Shown in pieces: positions 18,643 to 27,760 of a DNA stretch of 64,000 bases; within the stretch, counting starts at the first letter, position 1; each line of letters opens with the position of its first letter. Both the position numbers and the translations under genes were made by a program. The stretch covers positions 32,935-96,934 of the forward strand of contig CAWBNG010000001.1 of assembly GCA_963790075.1 (NCBI GenBank). The letters are read 5' to 3'. Origin of the DNA: CAYOUV01 sp963790075. Lineage in GTDB: Bacteria; Chloroflexota; Anaerolineae; Anaerolineales; Villigracilaceae. Under the pieces are notes generated by a model that was not told the origin of the DNA, searched no databases, and worked only from the letters and a program-made list of their open reading frames with translations.

Positions 18643-20253
18643 TTACAACTTCGTTACCCATTGACCTGCGATCATGGTTGCCGAGGATTCCATTTCCAAC
18701 AATGCATGCGGAGCACACCCAAAGGGATCGGTTTCCAACACGATCAGGTCAGCCAGATACCCCGGAACAAGTTTACCCAGGCGATTTTCCATTCCGGTCG
18801 TAAAAGCCGGGCCCAGGGTGAAGCCTTCGACGGCGGCCCGCATGTCCAGGCGTTGCGACGGATACCAACCGTCCGGACCGGGAGTCCCATCTGCACGCTG
18901 GCGTGTAATCGCGGCATGCAGTCCCCAGAACGGATTAGGGGATTCGACCGGCGCATCTGAGCCAAAAGCCAGCCGCGCGCCATGCTCCAGTTGAGTTTGC
19001 CAGGCGTAGGATAGGGCTGCGCGCCCGCCCCAGAACTGGTCGGCCATCAGCATGTCGGAGGTGGCGTGGATCGGCTGCATCGAGGCGATTATATCCAATT
19101 CACCCAGACGTCCGGCATCATCCGGATGAATTAACTGGACGTGTTCGATGCGATGGCGCAAAGCCGGCAATTTATTTTCTCGCTCATAATGACGCAGCTG
19201 TTGATAAGCTTCCAGAACAGCGTGGTTGGCACGGTCGCCGATCGCGTGGACAGCCATGCTCAAACCAGATTCGGCTGCCCGGCGACTGATTTCGAAAAGT
19301 TCTTCGCCATCAAGATTAAGCATACCGAAATTTTCAGAATCATTCAAGTAGGGCTGGATCATGGCTGCGGTTTGAGGACCCAAGGCACCATCCATAAAAA
19401 CCTTGACCGAGCCAATGCGCAACCAATCATCCCCAAATCCGCTGCGCAAACCAAGTTCGACGGCATGCTCCAGGTCTTCTACCGGGATGCTTTTAGTCAC
19501 CCGCAAATGCAGTTTGCCATCAGCCCGCAGTTGTTGTAGCGCCATGAAGCAGGTGCGGCGGTCAAAATCGTGGACACCGGTCAGGCCCATACGCCACAAA
19601 ACCGGTTGGGCTTCTTGAATGACCTGGGCGACCTGATCCGCTCCCGGCTGGGGAATGACCTGGTCGAGCAAATCCATGGCAAATTCGAGCAGGATACCGG
19701 TCGGGTTGCCCTGCGAATCGCGCTGGATTTTTCCATTCTCGGGATCAGGAGTATCAGCCGTGATGCCCGCCAACCTGAGCGCAGCAGTGTTTGCCCAGGC
19801 TGCGTGCAAGGACTTGGCCGTCAGGTAGACCGGGTGATCAGGGGCAAGCGCATCCAAATCGGAAACATTGCCGAATCCGGCTACACGCTGTGCGCTCGCC
19901 GGTGGGGCATCTTTCCAGGCATTCTGGTTCCAGCCGTGTCCCAAAACCCATTCGCCGGGGGCCACGCTGACAACCCGTTCGCCGACACACCTGAGGCATT
20001 CTGCCAGGGCATCCGTTTCACAATCTATTTTTCGCAAACCGAGGGCAAAGTGCTGCAAGTGAATGTGGGCATCGGTCAAGCCCGGTAGAACAGTCCGCCC
20101 AGCGAGATCGTGCTTTTCAGCCTTCACACCGAACTGATCCAGCAAATCGTCCTGTCCCAGCGCCAGGATGCGTTCTCCATCGATCACGATCACCGAAGCG
20201 ATCGGTTGGGCAGCCTCGAGCGTATGGATCCGAGCATTATAAAGAATTTGCAT
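18643..20253 (-). CDS. YtcJ-like metal-dependent amidohydrolase
   Basis: A 536-residue amidohydrolase_3 family protein. The metal ligands expected are present: DAHIHLQH near 61-68, HAIGDRANHAVLE near 310-322, HRIEHVQL and GSDAPVES near 435. Known relatives hydrolyse exocyclic C-N bonds, but most YtcJ-type proteins have no assigned substrate. No signal peptide. It is 9 bp downstream of the kinase gene start region on the opposite side of parB and appears to be an independent unit. Confidence 0.88.
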   Translation of the reverse strand: MQILYNARIHTLEAAQPIASVIVIDGERILALGQDDLLDQFGVKAEKHDLAGRTVLPGLTDAHIHLQHFALGLRKIDCETDALAECLRCVGERVVSVAPGEWVLGHGWNQNAWKDAPPASAQRVAGFGNVSDLDALAPDHPVYLTAKSLHAAWANTAALRLAGITADTPDPENGKIQRDSQGNPTGILLEFAMDLLDQVIPQPGADQVAQVIQEAQPVLWRMGLTGVHDFDRRTCFMALQQLRADGKLHLRVTKSIPVEDLEHAVELGLRSGFGDDWLRIGSVKVFMDGALGPQTAAMIQPYLNDSENFGMLNLDGEELFEISRRAAESGLSMAVHAIGDRANHAVLEAYQQLRHYERENKLPALRHRIEHVQLIHPDDAGRLGELDIIASMQPIHATSDMLMADQFWGGRAALSYAWQTQLEHGARLAFGSDAPVESPNPFWGLHAAITRQRADGTPGPDGWYPSQRLDMRAAVEGFTLGPAFTTGMENRLGKLVPGYLADLIVLETDPFGCAPHALLEMESSATMIAGQWVTKL

Positions 20254-20306
20254 GATTGGCCATCAGGAACAAAAAGGCACAGGAAACCACACCATCCCAT
20301 CTCCCA

Positions 20307-21164
20307 CTACTCATCCAACAAACGCCCAAGCAGGGCGTCCAATTCCTCGTCCGAATAATAATGTATGGTCAGTGTACCGCCTTTACGTCCGTGCCGCAAG
20401 GAGACTTTCGTCCCCAGACTGGAACGCAGCCGCCGTTCAAGTTCGACCGCTTCAGGCGAGGGCGCGGCTTTCGGTTTGGAGGCCGTCTTTTGTCCTCCCA
20501 GTTTGCGTACAAGTAGTTCGGTTTGCCGGACATTGAGCCCCAGATTCAGGACGGTTTGCAAAGCAGCGTCCTGGGCTTCCAGCGTTGAAAGGCCGAGCAG
20601 CGCCCGGGCGTGACCTTCGCTGACCTGGCCGTCCACCAGCGATTGCTTGACCTTATCTGAGAGATTGAGCAGTCGCAACGTATTGGTCACGGTAACGCAA
20701 TTCTTGCCCACCCGTGAGGCGACCTGCTCATGCGACAGGCCGAACTCTTCCGTCAGATGGAGGTAAGCTTCAGCTTCTTCGATTGCATTCAAGTCCGCCC
20801 GCTGCACGTTCTCAATCAGGGCCAATTCAAGAAATTGCTGGTCGCTGGCTTCTCGCACAACAACGGGTACATTGGCCAGACCAGCCTTGCGCGCCGCTTC
20901 CAGGCGGCGTTCGCCGGCGATCAGCACATATTTTCCAGCCTGCCCTGGTGAGACAATCAAAGGTTGAATAATGCCATGTTCACGAATTGAAGCAGAGAGT
21001 TCGTCGAGCTCATCCGAGTCGAAATGGATGCGTGGTTGGCGCGGATTGCGCTCAATCAAATCTATCGCGACTTTTAAAACGCCGCTTCCACCGATTGGGG
21101 AGGTTTCTCCGCCCGGGATCAATGCATCTAAGCCTCTACCAAGTCCTGTACGTTGGGGCATCAC
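20307..21164 (-). CDS. parB: Chromosome partitioning protein ParB
   Basis: A 285-residue ParB/Spo0J. The N-terminus is the typical GLGRGLDALIP. The CTPase/ParB-N fold has the NPRQPR and GERRLEAARKAG motifs, the HTH is in LSHEQVASRVGKNCVTVTN, and a C-terminal dimerisation domain follows. It loads on parS sites near the origin and works with ParA to segregate chromosomes. GGAG precedes the first ATG. It is 59 bp after parA. I found no obvious parS palindrome nearby. Confidence 0.95.
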   Translation of the reverse strand: MMPQRTGLGRGLDALIPGGETSPIGGSGVLKVAIDLIERNPRQPRIHFDSDELDELSASIREHGIIQPLIVSPGQAGKYVLIAGERRLEAARKAGLANVPVVVREASDQQFLELALIENVQRADLNAIEEAEAYLHLTEEFGLSHEQVASRVGKNCVTVTNTLRLLNLSDKVKQSLVDGQVSEGHARALLGLSTLEAQDAALQTVLNLGLNVRQTELLVRKLGGQKTASKPKAAPSPEAVELERRLRSSLGTKVSLRHGRKGGTLTIHYYSDEELDALLGRLLDE

Positions 21165-21223
21165 TCACTCCTTCTGACTACCTGGGGAACCTCAAGAGAG
21201 CACGCATGTGCAACTCCCGCAAA

Positions 21224-22012
21224 TCAAGGCAGGATCGGAACCTTGATTCCGTCACCCGTGAGCACTTCCTGGGCCAGCCTGTCATACGCTTCGGCACCCG
21301 CCGTGCCAGGCGCATAAGCCGAAATGGGCAAACCATAGGACGGCGCTTCGGCCAAGCGGATGCTGCGCGGGACCACAGATTTGAAGACCTGGTCAGGAAA
21401 GTGGCGGCTGACCTCGTTGACCACATCCGTCGAAAGGTTGGTGCGGCCGTCAAACATCGTAAGCACCACCCCACGCACTTTGAGTTCCGGGAAAAGACCC
21501 GAGCGAATGCGCTGCAGGGTCTGGGATAACTGTCCCAAGCCTTCCAGGGCCAGATATTCGCACTGTACCGGGATGATCACACCATCTCGGGCGGCCATCA
21601 GGCCGTTGACCGTTAACAGGCCAAGCGAGGGAGGGCAATCGATCAACAAATAGTCATAGTGATCTGCCAGCGGCGCGAGGGCCTTACGCAGCCGCGTTTC
21701 GCGACTTTCTTCCTCCACCAACTCAACCTCGGCACCGGCCAGCGCCGGCGAGGAGGGCAGCAAGGACAACTTGAGGCGTTCGTTGTAAAGCACCAACGAA
21801 AATGGATCTTCCATTCCTAGCAGAACCTCGTACGTACCACCTCTGACACTATGCTTGTCCACACCCAGGCAGGAGGTGGCATTCGCCTGCGGGTCAACGT
21901 CAACGATCAAGACCCGCTGCCCATAAACTGCCAGATAGGCACCCAGATTGATCGCGGTGGTGGTTTTTCCGACGCCACCTTTCTGATTGACGAGCGTATA
22001 AATGCGTCCCAT
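21224..22012 (-). CDS. parA: Chromosome partitioning ATPase ParA/Soj
   Basis: A 262-residue ParA. It has the deviant Walker A KGGVGKTTTAINLG (about 10-23), switch DVDPQANAT and Walker B DYLLIDCPPSLG. It lacks an N-terminal HTH, so it is of the Soj type. ATP-dependent DNA binding drives ParB-origin movement. The gene starts 3 bp after the PfkB kinase stop and lies upstream of parB. Confidence 0.95.
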   Translation of the reverse strand: MGRIYTLVNQKGGVGKTTTAINLGAYLAVYGQRVLIVDVDPQANATSCLGVDKHSVRGGTYEVLLGMEDPFSLVLYNERLKLSLLPSSPALAGAEVELVEEESRETRLRKALAPLADHYDYLLIDCPPSLGLLTVNGLMAARDGVIIPVQCEYLALEGLGQLSQTLQRIRSGLFPELKVRGVVLTMFDGRTNLSTDVVNEVSRHFPDQVFKSVVPRSIRLAEAPSYGLPISAYAPGTAGAEAYDRLAQEVLTGDGIKVPILP

Positions 22013-22015
22013 ATT

Positions 22016-22864
22016 CTATAAAACCTCCACCATACAGGCTCGAATTTCTTCTGGTCTGGGCACCCCGTCCAGCCCGGACCGGAGCACCGAACGTGCCGCC
22101 ACCTGTGTGGCAAAACGGGCCGCTTCCCAGGGATCGCGCGTGGTATACAGGCGAATAAAAAAGGCTGTGGCAAATATATCACCGGCGCCGGTCGGGTCGA
22201 CCTCATCCATTTCAGGGGCACAGAAACGACGCTGGTCGCCATGCCAGTACAGCCTTGCGCCAGCCGGACCTTCGGTCACGACCAGGATAGGCGCAGCATG
22301 CGCCATCATTTCGATCTGTTCTTCGTCCCCAGCCACATCATCCAGGCTGATCACGGCGGCTCCGGCTTTAGCCAGGGCGGACTCGGCCTCCGGCCAATTC
22401 CTGGTTGAAACGTGGCCGTCCTCATCCCACGAACGCAGCCAGCCCTGAGGCGTCAGACCCAATAATGACGGGCTAAATCCTGGCGGCAAATAGGGCTGGA
22501 GCTCCTGCGCAATCGGTCCAAGGTGGATGATCGGTGCGCGCTGCCAAAGTTCGGGCACGATTTCAAAGGGGATCGGCTCTGCAAGGTTGTGCAGCACCTG
22601 CACGCGCTGGTGATTGGATTGGATATTCTCAAAAGTGGTGCTATGTTCGGTCGTCACTGAGACAGCCGGGATTCCGTCCAAGGCGTCGAGGTTTGTTTTC
22701 GAGCCGCAAGCTGTGACGATGCCCACACGCAAACCCAAAGCGCGAGCCGTCAGGGCTGAATAAGCAGCTGTGCCACCCAAGCGCGGACCATCCGGCGTCA
22801 AGTCATGAGCCAGGTGGCCAATTACGAGATAATCCACCGGCTCAAGAGGAACCAGGTTAACCAT
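22016..22864 (-). CDS. PfkB-family carbohydrate kinase
   Basis: A 282-residue ribokinase-fold protein. The C-terminal PfkB signature VDPTGAGDIFATAFF contains the catalytic Asp and anion hole; LGGTAAYSALTARALGL is the N-terminal substrate-side motif. The substrate cannot be read from sequence. It lies immediately before parA, an unusual partner, probably an accident of operon layout. Confidence 0.87.
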   Translation of the reverse strand: MVNLVPLEPVDYLVIGHLAHDLTPDGPRLGGTAAYSALTARALGLRVGIVTACGSKTNLDALDGIPAVSVTTEHSTTFENIQSNHQRVQVLHNLAEPIPFEIVPELWQRAPIIHLGPIAQELQPYLPPGFSPSLLGLTPQGWLRSWDEDGHVSTRNWPEAESALAKAGAAVISLDDVAGDEEQIEMMAHAAPILVVTEGPAGARLYWHGDQRRFCAPEMDEVDPTGAGDIFATAFFIRLYTTRDPWEAARFATQVAARSVLRSGLDGVPRPEEIRACMVEVL

Positions 22865-22902
22865 ACCAGAATTATACCTGAGATGAATTGGGTAAAAACT
22901 AA

Positions 22903-22930
22903 AAGGGGGCGCAGGCTTGTGCGCCCCCTT
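22903..22930 (-). terminator. Terminator after the rpmH-jag operon
   Basis: An 11-bp stem (22903-22913 with 22920-22930) is followed on the minus strand by a T-rich tract. It lies just downstream of jag. Confidence 0.85.
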
Positions 22931-22937
22931 GCGGGGA

Positions 22938-23789
22938 TTACTCTTCTTTGAGCTTGATCGTTACCTTACGATTGGGATCCTCGCCAATACTTTCGCTAAC
23001 CAGGTCGGGGAATTCCCGTAACTCCAGGTGAACGATACGGCGCTCACTGGCCGGCATTGGCTCGAGCACCTGGCGGCGCCCGGTTTTGAGCACCTGTTCA
23101 GCCATGCGGCGAGCCATTTGTTGCAATTGGCGCTCGCGCCGTTCGCGGTAACCTTCCACGTCCACGACCACATGCACCCACTGTTCCATTTCTTTGCTTA
23201 GCATCAGGCCAACCAGGTATTGGAAAGCGTTCAGGGTTTCCGCGCGACGACCAATTAACACCGACAGATCATCGCCCCTAATATCCACGTAGACGGGTTG
23301 GCGGCCATCACGCTCATCGCCGCCATTATGCGCCGAGACCTGCGCCTGCAATCCCAGATGGAAGAGCAGTTTGGAGACAATATCCTCCGTCAGGTCGAGG
23401 ATACGTTCCGTCCCAACACCGGGAGCGGTCTCAGCCTTTTGTGCGGGTTTCGGATCGGGTTTCGGATCGGATTTTGGCTTGGTTTTGGGTGCGGCTTTAG
23501 CTTTAGGCCTGGATCCGGCTTTGGGCGCTGGATCAGGCTTGACCTTCGGCTTTGACTTACCAGGCGCCTGGGGAGCCGGTTTCTCAACCGGGACAGGCAT
23601 CCCACCGGGAGGAACAACCGTCAGGCGCACACGTACCTGACGCCCGCCAAGGCCGAACAGACCCTTGCTGCCCGTATCCAGCACTTCAACCGAGACAGCT
23701 TGGGCAGGCAGGCCCAACTGTTCCAAGCCCTGCGCGATGGCTTCTTCGACAGTTGGGGCAATCACTTCTAGCGTTGTACGTTTGTCCAT
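22938..23789 (-). CDS. jag: Jag/KhpB (EloR) RNA-binding protein
   Basis: A 283-residue protein: Jag-N domain (about 1-55, with EEAIAQGLEQLGL and GSKGLFGLGGR), a long Lys/Pro/Ala linker (about 65-120), a KH domain (about 150-205, with LIGRRAETLNAFQYL) and an R3H domain (about 210-280, ERRIVHLEL). In Gram-positive bacteria KhpB pairs with KhpA and affects cell elongation and RNA. It is the last gene of the rpmH-rnpA-yidD-yidC cluster. The linker is longer and more repetitive than usual. Confidence 0.92.
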   Translation of the reverse strand: MDKRTTLEVIAPTVEEAIAQGLEQLGLPAQAVSVEVLDTGSKGLFGLGGRQVRVRLTVVPPGGMPVPVEKPAPQAPGKSKPKVKPDPAPKAGSRPKAKAAPKTKPKSDPKPDPKPAQKAETAPGVGTERILDLTEDIVSKLLFHLGLQAQVSAHNGGDERDGRQPVYVDIRGDDLSVLIGRRAETLNAFQYLVGLMLSKEMEQWVHVVVDVEGYRERRERQLQQMARRMAEQVLKTGRRQVLEPMPASERRIVHLELREFPDLVSESIGEDPNRKVTIKLKEE

Positions 23790-23800
23790 AAGATCCCCTC

Positions 23801-24583
23801 TTATTTGGTTTTGGTGGATTTAGCGACTTTATTGCCGCCGGGAAGCAGATTACGCCAATTGGCTTTGCCCATCGTCCCGTACTGTACGATACCAAGCAAG
23901 TTGCTGGTGATAAAGTAAACCGACAGGCCCGAAGCAAAAGTCAATGCGAAATATCCGAGTAGCAGTGGCATGTAAATGCTCATCATGTTACCCATCATGG
24001 CCGATTGGTCGCCGCCAGTCGAAGTGGCCGGCATGGTCAGCTTGGACTGGATGTAAGTGGTCAGCGCGACGATGATTGCCAGGGTCGGCAGGGCGAAACC
24101 AAAGACAGGTATCGATTCAGGGCGACCGAGATCCATCCAAAGAAATCGGCTGTTGAGCGGGAAAATATTGGCGACGTTTAGGAACGGATAGATGCTGCGG
24201 GAAAGATTCAACAGGCTGAGCGGCGTGGCAGCCAGGGCCCGAATGATGGCTTGATACAGACCGATGATGATCGGGAACTGGATCAGGGTCGGCAGACAGG
24301 AAGCAAAGGGACTTATGCCTCTTTCCTTATAAATGCGCATCTGTTCCTGCGCCAACTTTTCCTTATCCTTGGCATATTTCTTCTGGATTGCCTGCCACTC
24401 CTTGTCGTTCTGGAGTTCTTGCATGCCCTGCGCGCCCTTCATCTGCTGGGCATTGAGCGGCCAGGTTACCAGGCGGATCAGGATGGTGAACAAGATGATG
24501 GCCATCCCGAAGTTGTGGCCGATGATTTCATAAATCCACAACAACAGGTTGGTCAGGGGAATGACAATATAGGTATCCCACAT
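23801..24583 (-). CDS. yidC: YidC/Oxa1-family membrane protein insertase
   Basis: A 260-residue insertase with about five hydrophobic segments and the conserved cytoplasmic hairpin after TWPLNAQQMKGAQGMQELQ, plus SPFASCLPTLIQFPI. It lacks the large periplasmic domain of proteobacterial YidC and has no lipobox, so it resembles the short Oxa1 type. It inserts proteins alone or with SecYEG. It sits between jag and the propeller lipoprotein. Confidence 0.94.
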   Translation of the reverse strand: MWDTYIVIPLTNLLLWIYEIIGHNFGMAIILFTILIRLVTWPLNAQQMKGAQGMQELQNDKEWQAIQKKYAKDKEKLAQEQMRIYKERGISPFASCLPTLIQFPIIIGLYQAIIRALAATPLSLLNLSRSIYPFLNVANIFPLNSRFLWMDLGRPESIPVFGFALPTLAIIVALTTYIQSKLTMPATSTGGDQSAMMGNMMSIYMPLLLGYFALTFASGLSVYFITSNLLGIVQYGTMGKANWRNLLPGGNKVAKSTKTK

Positions 24584-24595
24584 AGTTAAAATTCC

Positions 24596-25675
24596 TTACT
24601 TCTGGGGGGTAAATTTCCAGACCTGGGTGCCGTTTTTGTCAAGCGCAGCCAGCACAAAATCGGCTTCCATCGGAGCGATCAAAATCAAATCTCCAGCGGA
24701 GACCGGGGCGCTGTAGATTTTTCCCGTCACGGGTTGATCCCAGACGGTCTTGCCCTGGCGATCAATCGCAAACACCGTACCGGACTCTGTCCCGACCACA
24801 AAATAATCGGGCAGCGCCAGCGGGCTGCCGACGATGGGCCCATCCGGTTGGACCGGGGCCCAGTCCTGTTTGCCGGTTGTGGCATTGACGTTATTAAAAT
24901 AACCGTCCAGGTCACCGAAGTAGAGCGAGTCGCCATCCAGGACCGGGCCGCCCCAGATCCAACCCTGCGTATCGGCACTCCAGAGAACCTGGCCTTTGGA
25001 CGAAACCGCTTCAAGTTTCGAACCAAAGGTGCCGACGTAGAGCGTACCGTCCGGGCCAATAGTGGGTGAGCCGGGGATTGCGCCACCGAGTTTGATCTGC
25101 CAGACAATGTCCTCTTTTTGCGGGTCAAGAGCATACACGATATGGTTGAGTGCAGCCACATAAACCAGCTTGCCATCACTGACCGGTTGACCCCACAGGG
25201 CGCTGCCCAAATCCTTGGACCACAGGAGATTCCCCTTTAGGTCAAGGGCATACAATGAGCCGTCACCATTGGGAGCGTAGATCGTATCTTTGACAACCAG
25301 CGGACTGGCAATCCAGCGGTCTTTTGCACCGACGAAAGGCCAGTTATTTCCATTTTCTTTGCCGGTCTTGGGATCCAGGCTAAAGAGTCCGTTGTCGCTA
25401 CCGGCGCTGCCGACCAGTAACTGCCCATCTGGGGTAAGCACCGGGGTCGAGAAGAATTGTTTCTTGCTATCGGCTTTGTCCGGATAGCGCCAGGCTTCCT
25501 TGCCATCGCTCAGACTCACGCCATACACAAGGTTGCCATCGGCCAGATAAGCCATGGAATCGTCCGCAGCCAGCCCTGACCAGCTCGAGCCGCGCATTGC
25601 TGCGCCGGAACAGGAACTCAACAACAAGGCTGCCAGGACGACCAAAACAATTAACGAAAATCGTCTAACCTTCAT
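24596..25675 (-). CDS. PQQ-like beta-propeller lipoprotein in the yidC operon
   Basis: A 359-residue lipoprotein with lipobox LLSSC (Cys about 22) and six to seven repeats of the WD/PQQ-type blade (for example TPDGQLLVGS..DNGLFSLDPKTGK, GDGSLYALDLKGNLLW, GTVFAIDRQGKTVWDQP). Its fold resembles BamB, an outer-membrane assembly factor. Chloroflexota are thought to lack a BAM complex, so the role may be a chaperone-like partner of YidC-inserted or exported proteins. It starts 19 bp after yidD. Confidence 0.85.
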   Translation of the reverse strand: MKVRRFSLIVLVVLAALLLSSCSGAAMRGSSWSGLAADDSMAYLADGNLVYGVSLSDGKEAWRYPDKADSKKQFFSTPVLTPDGQLLVGSAGSDNGLFSLDPKTGKENGNNWPFVGAKDRWIASPLVVKDTIYAPNGDGSLYALDLKGNLLWSKDLGSALWGQPVSDGKLVYVAALNHIVYALDPQKEDIVWQIKLGGAIPGSPTIGPDGTLYVGTFGSKLEAVSSKGQVLWSADTQGWIWGGPVLDGDSLYFGDLDGYFNNVNATTGKQDWAPVQPDGPIVGSPLALPDYFVVGTESGTVFAIDRQGKTVWDQPVTGKIYSAPVSAGDLILIAPMEADFVLAALDKNGTQVWKFTPQK

Positions 25676-25693
25676 AGGGGTTTTAGTTTTCTC

Positions 25694-25987
25694 CTAGGGA
25701 ACAGGGTCATAACCACCCGAATTGAATGGGTTGCAACGCAACACCCTCCAAGTGGCCATTAGTGACCCTTTGAGTACGCCGTATTTGTAGATCGCCTGAT
25801 AGCCATAATGCGAGCAGGAAGGGTAAAAACGACAGGTCCCTTCGGGCAGGCCGCGAGAAATAGTGTTTTGGTACAGACGAATTAAAGCCAGCAAAGCCAA
25901 ACGAGGCCAATTCTGTATCTTGCGCGGAAGATCGCGCAGATGCGGCTCGTTCGGGTATTCGTGGGGCAGGTAAAACTCAGGCCTCAT
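25694..25987 (-). CDS. yidD: Membrane protein insertion efficiency factor YidD
   Basis: A 97-residue YidD with the signature YQNTISRG, CRFYPSCSHYGYQAI and CNPFNSGGYDPVP. It has a longer N-terminus (about 25 residues) than typical. It overlaps rnpA by 11 bp, as is common in this cluster. Confidence 0.95.
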   Translation of the reverse strand: MRPEFYLPHEYPNEPHLRDLPRKIQNWPRLALLALIRLYQNTISRGLPEGTCRFYPSCSHYGYQAIYKYGVLKGSLMATWRVLRCNPFNSGGYDPVP

Positions 25988-26327
25988 GATTTTGATTCAG
26001 CAGTTCGGCACGCTGTAAAAGCGATTCCAAGGTGGTGCGGACAGCCTGCATCTTGGCATCGGGCAAGGGAAAACGGGCAACCAGCAACAAATCTTTTCCG
26101 GTAATGATATTTGGAATCAAGGGTCTCACTGCTTCGCGCAATAGGCGTTTGGCCCGATTACGGCGGACTGCCCCCCCCACAGATCTTCCAGCAGCCACGC
26201 CTATTCGGGTCCGTGAATCTTCACCTTCCGACACTATCAGCACAATAAGCGGGTGGGCATATGATTTACCGAAACGCCGCACCCGCTTGAAATCAGTTGA
26301 CCGGGTCAGGCGGAACTGGCGCTGCAC
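25977..26327 (-). CDS. rnpA: Ribonuclease P protein component
   Basis: A 116-residue RnpA with the RNR motif (AVRRNRAKRLLREA, about 53-66), the N-terminal LTRSTDFKRV and the FGKSYAHPLIVLIV strand. It helps RNase P RNA mature tRNA 5' ends. The start is a GTG at 26327 with GAGG a few bases upstream. It follows rpmH by 77 bp. Confidence 0.94.
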   Translation of the reverse strand: MQRQFRLTRSTDFKRVRRFGKSYAHPLIVLIVSEGEDSRTRIGVAAGRSVGGAVRRNRAKRLLREAVRPLIPNIITGKDLLLVARFPLPDAKMQAVRTTLESLLQRAELLNQNHEA

Positions 26328-26404
26328 CCGTGCCTCAATCAGACAACCGGCCTATGCTCTGGTAGAGCAGTCTTCCGCTCCACGCTCGGTGCCAGCCCGA
26401 AGGT

Positions 26405-26575
26405 TTACCACCGGAACCGCTTGACGTGTTCGTTGGCGCTAACCGTCAGTTTGCTGCGACCTTTAAGACGACGGCGCTTGAGAACCTGACGCCCACCAGC
26501 TGTCGCCATGCGGTTACGGAAACCATGCACACGCAAACGGCGGCGAACCTTGGGTTGATACGTACGTTTGGGCAT
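26405..26575 (-). CDS. rpmH: 50S ribosomal protein L34
   Basis: Reading the minus strand from the ATG at 26575 gives a 56-residue protein starting MPKRTYQPK and carrying the L34 motif HGFRNRMATAGGRQVLKRRR. It ends KRFRW before a TAA. The length is slightly above the usual 44-47 residues because of an extended C-terminus. First gene of the rpmH-rnpA-yidD-yidC-jag operon. Confidence 0.95.
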   Translation of the reverse strand: MPKRTYQPKVRRRLRVHGFRNRMATAGGRQVLKRRRLKGRSKLTVSANEHVKRFRW

Positions 26576-26635
26576 TCGACTTCCTCACAATCTTTAGAAT
26601 GATGACATTCTCGCATTTGGCGAGACTAGCACGCT

Positions 26636-26665
26636 ATTATACCGTAACGAATCGGATTCGGTCAA
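26636..26665 (-). promoter_or_regulatory. Promoter of the rpmH operon
   Basis: On the minus strand TTGACC (26660-26665) and TATAAT (26636-26641) are separated by 18 bp, giving a start about 50 nt before rpmH. Confidence 0.65.
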
Positions 26666-26723
26666 ACAATTCCTGGCTGCCATACTTTGTCGGCTTTCTT
26701 CGGCAATCAAAAGTAAAAGTTGT

Positions 26724-26729
26724 TATAAT
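26724..26729 (+). promoter_or_regulatory. -10 element for moaA
   Basis: TATAAT at 26724-26729 lies 30 nt before the moaA ATG. The -35 region is poor. TTAGGAG just before the ATG is the ribosome site. No molybdenum-cofactor riboswitch fold is visible in the short leader. Confidence 0.45.
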
Positions 26730-26759
26730 GTATACGTCTTTATTGTTAGGAGTAATAAA

Positions 26760-27740
26760 ATGGCCATTGACCGTTTCGGACGCAATATCCACTACCTGCG
26801 CATCAGCCTGACCGACCATTGCAATTTGCGTTGCATCTACTGCATGCCAGAGGAAATGACCTTTCGGCCGAATGCCGAGTTGATGCAGGATGATGAAATA
26901 TTACTGCTCACGCGTATGTTCGCCAGCCTGGGCTTTGACAAGATTCGGCTGACCGGCGGTGAGCCGACCGTCCGCGCCAATATTGTGGACATCATCCGCG
27001 GCATCACCCAAACGGAAGGCATTCGCTCCGTCTCCATGACCACTAACGGCGTACTGCTGTCACGCTTGGCTGCTTCCCTGGCTGAAGCCGGCTTGCAGCG
27101 GGTCAATATTTCCATTGATACACTCGATCCCGAAAAATTCAAGCGCCTAACGCGCTGGGGCAAAATGGAAGACGTGTGGGCCGGCATCCAGGCTGCCGAG
27201 GCAGCCGGATTGACTCCCATCAAGCTCAATGCGGTCGTGGTACGGGGTTACAATGAAGCCGACGTGGTTGAGTTGGCCCAGTTGACACAGGACAACCCCT
27301 GGCAGATGCGCTTCATTGAGATGATGCCCTTCGCTGGCGCGACCGATGTACAGCTCGGCCAGATGATCACTGCCGAGCAGATCAAGACGCGTATTGAAGA
27401 TGCCCTCGGCCCAATGGAAGTTGCCAACCAAGGTGAGCTGGACGGCGAGGCACGTCTTTTTCGGTTGCCGGGCGCCCAGGGTGATGTAGGCTTTATTTCC
27501 TCGGTTACGAATCCATTCTGCGCCTCTTGTACCCGCGCCCGCCTGACCGCAGACGGCCGCCTGCGGCTGTGCCTGCTGCGCGAAAAAGAAGTCGACCTGC
27601 TCACGCCGCTGCGCGCGGGTGCCTCATTGGACGAGTTGCGCCAGTTGATCCTGGACGGCGTGTGGCAAAAACCCTGGGGCCATGGCCTGGCGGAAGGTAT
27701 CATTCCGCTAAACCGGGTGATGAGCCAAATTGGCGGCTAA
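26760..27740 (+). CDS. moaA: GTP 3',8-cyclase (molybdenum cofactor step 1)
   Basis: A 326-residue radical SAM enzyme. The N-terminal cluster CxxxCxxC is C21, C25 and C28; the C-terminal cluster is C254, C257 and C271; and the C-terminal GG tail is present. It converts GTP to cyclic dehydro-GTP with MoaC. No other mo genes are adjacent, so it is an isolated pathway member. It starts the plus-strand run with a HAD hydrolase and malic enzyme. Confidence 0.95.
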   Translation: MAIDRFGRNIHYLRISLTDHCNLRCIYCMPEEMTFRPNAELMQDDEILLLTRMFASLGFDKIRLTGGEPTVRANIVDIIRGITQTEGIRSVSMTTNGVLLSRLAASLAEAGLQRVNISIDTLDPEKFKRLTRWGKMEDVWAGIQAAEAAGLTPIKLNAVVVRGYNEADVVELAQLTQDNPWQMRFIEMMPFAGATDVQLGQMITAEQIKTRIEDALGPMEVANQGELDGEARLFRLPGAQGDVGFISSVTNPFCASCTRARLTADGRLRLCLLREKEVDLLTPLRAGASLDELRQLILDGVWQKPWGHGLAEGIIPLNRVMSQIGG

Positions 27741-27760
27741 TATATCTTATTGGAGTTTAC

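Noticed and set aside
20307..22012. parS sites beside parAB
   Set aside because: I looked for a TGTTTCACGTGAAACA-like palindrome here and found none I could support.
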